Part shown: positions 14,034 to 14,466 of the stretch, one piece after another
How the letters are laid out: every line of letters starts with the position of its first letter
How positions within the stretch are numbered: the first letter of the stretch is position 1
Source of the DNA: an uncultured Anaerolineaceae bacterium
Lineage (GTDB): Bacteria; Chloroflexota; Anaerolineae; Anaerolineales; Anaerolineaceae
Direction: 5' to 3'
DNA length: 14,466 nt
NCBI GenBank assembly: GCA_937920255.1
Contig: CALDSL010000400.1
Location: forward strand, 1 to 14,466
Position numbers and translations under genes: made by a program
The notes under the pieces: generated by a model
The model's database searches: none
What the model was told of the DNA's origin: nothing
Seen by the model: the letters and a program-made list of their open reading frames with translations, nothing else

Positions 14034-14466
14034 ATGCTCAAAGAACGTGTGATCGCCGCCGCGGTGCTTCTGCCCATCGGTCTCGCGTTTATTTATCTGG
14101 GAAGCTGGCCTTTCACGCTGTTCGTCAGCCTGGTGCTCGGCGGCGCGGCGTGGGAGTTCGCGCGCCTGTTTTGCAAGGGCGGCTACCAGCCCTCCACCCC
14201 GCTGCTGGTGGCAGGCGTGGTTGCCCTGGCGCTGGCGCGCGGTTTGGTTGACCGGGGCATGCCGATGACGCTTGGCCCGGCGCTGCTGGCGCTACTGGTG
14301 ATGGTTGACATGGCGGCGCACGTGATCGCCTACCAGCGCGGGCAGCAGCAATCCGCGGTCGATTTTGCCATCGACATGGGCGGGATCCTGTACCTGGGCT
14401 GGTTGGGCAGCTACCTGATCTCGCTGCGCCTGCTCGAACGGCCGGACGGCATGTTTGCGATCCTGC
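14034..14466 (+). CDS. cdsA: Phosphatidate cytidylyltransferase, N-terminal part (3' end outside window)
   Basis: About 144 residues of a polytopic membrane protein begin MLKERVIAAAVLLPIGLAF, the usual N-terminus of CdsA, which converts phosphatidate and CTP to CDP-diacylglycerol. Four to five hydrophobic segments are seen, at about residues 7-25, 27-43, 55-72, 79-97 and 115-132, with WEFARLF after the second, as is typical. The conserved CDP-diglyceride signature near the C-terminus is beyond the window end, so catalytic residues cannot be checked. AAGGGGAGG just before 14034 is a strong ribosome site 2-8 nt from the ATG. Gene order frr-uppS-cdsA is highly conserved in bacteria and supports the call. 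Confidence 0.88.
   Translation, partial: MLKERVIAAAVLLPIGLAFIYLGSWPFTLFVSLVLGGAAWEFARLFCKGGYQPSTPLLVAGVVALALARGLVDRGMPMTLGPALLALLVMVDMAAHVIAYQRGQQQSAVDFAIDMGGILYLGWLGSYLISLRLLERPDGMFAIL

Overview
The window is GC-rich, densely coding chromosomal DNA. Its gene content suggests a member of the phylum Chloroflexota, probably Anaerolineae. The reasons are the style of the SecA C-terminus, a four-domain S1 protein, a ParB-like/DUF4032-type protein, paired M16 peptidases and several small conserved-looking proteins of unknown function. This placement is inferred from protein style only. I see no rRNA, tRNA, CRISPR array, insertion sequence or phage gene.

Layout: (1) 3-1235, the 3' part of secA, closed by a strong terminator. 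(2) rpsA (1389-2708) with a near-consensus promoter and its own terminator, then an M19 dipeptidase whose ribosome binding site abuts that terminator, then a translationally coupled four-helix membrane protein. (3) A convergent FAD/NADPH ferredoxin-reductase-like gene on the minus strand (4383-5741); the two facing genes end inside one 16-bp palindrome. (4) A six-gene plus-strand operon (5914-11159): a membrane-anchored protein of unknown function, an active M16 peptidase subunit, an inactive M16 partner, acpS, a metallophosphoesterase and a ParB-like/DUF4032-type protein. Gaps are at most 14 nt, and three junctions overlap. (5) A minus-strand two-gene operon (12381 to 11257): an FtsK/HerA-like P-loop ATPase and an 85-residue protein. 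It is driven by a TTGACT-N17-TATAAT promoter with a perfect GAAC-N4-GTTC palindrome at the predicted transcription start and a terminator-like hairpin in the leader. (6) Plus-strand frr, uppS and the start of cdsA, the widespread translation-recycling/envelope-lipid cluster, cut by the window end.

Most genes are housekeeping: protein export, translation, fatty-acid carrier activation, undecaprenyl and phospholipid synthesis. The most unusual part is the ATPase plus small-protein operon with an apparent SOS-type (LexA-like) operator, flanked by several strong inverted repeats. This is the best candidate for an undescribed, damage-induced DNA-processing module. Its regulation is read directly from sequence motifs; its function is inference.
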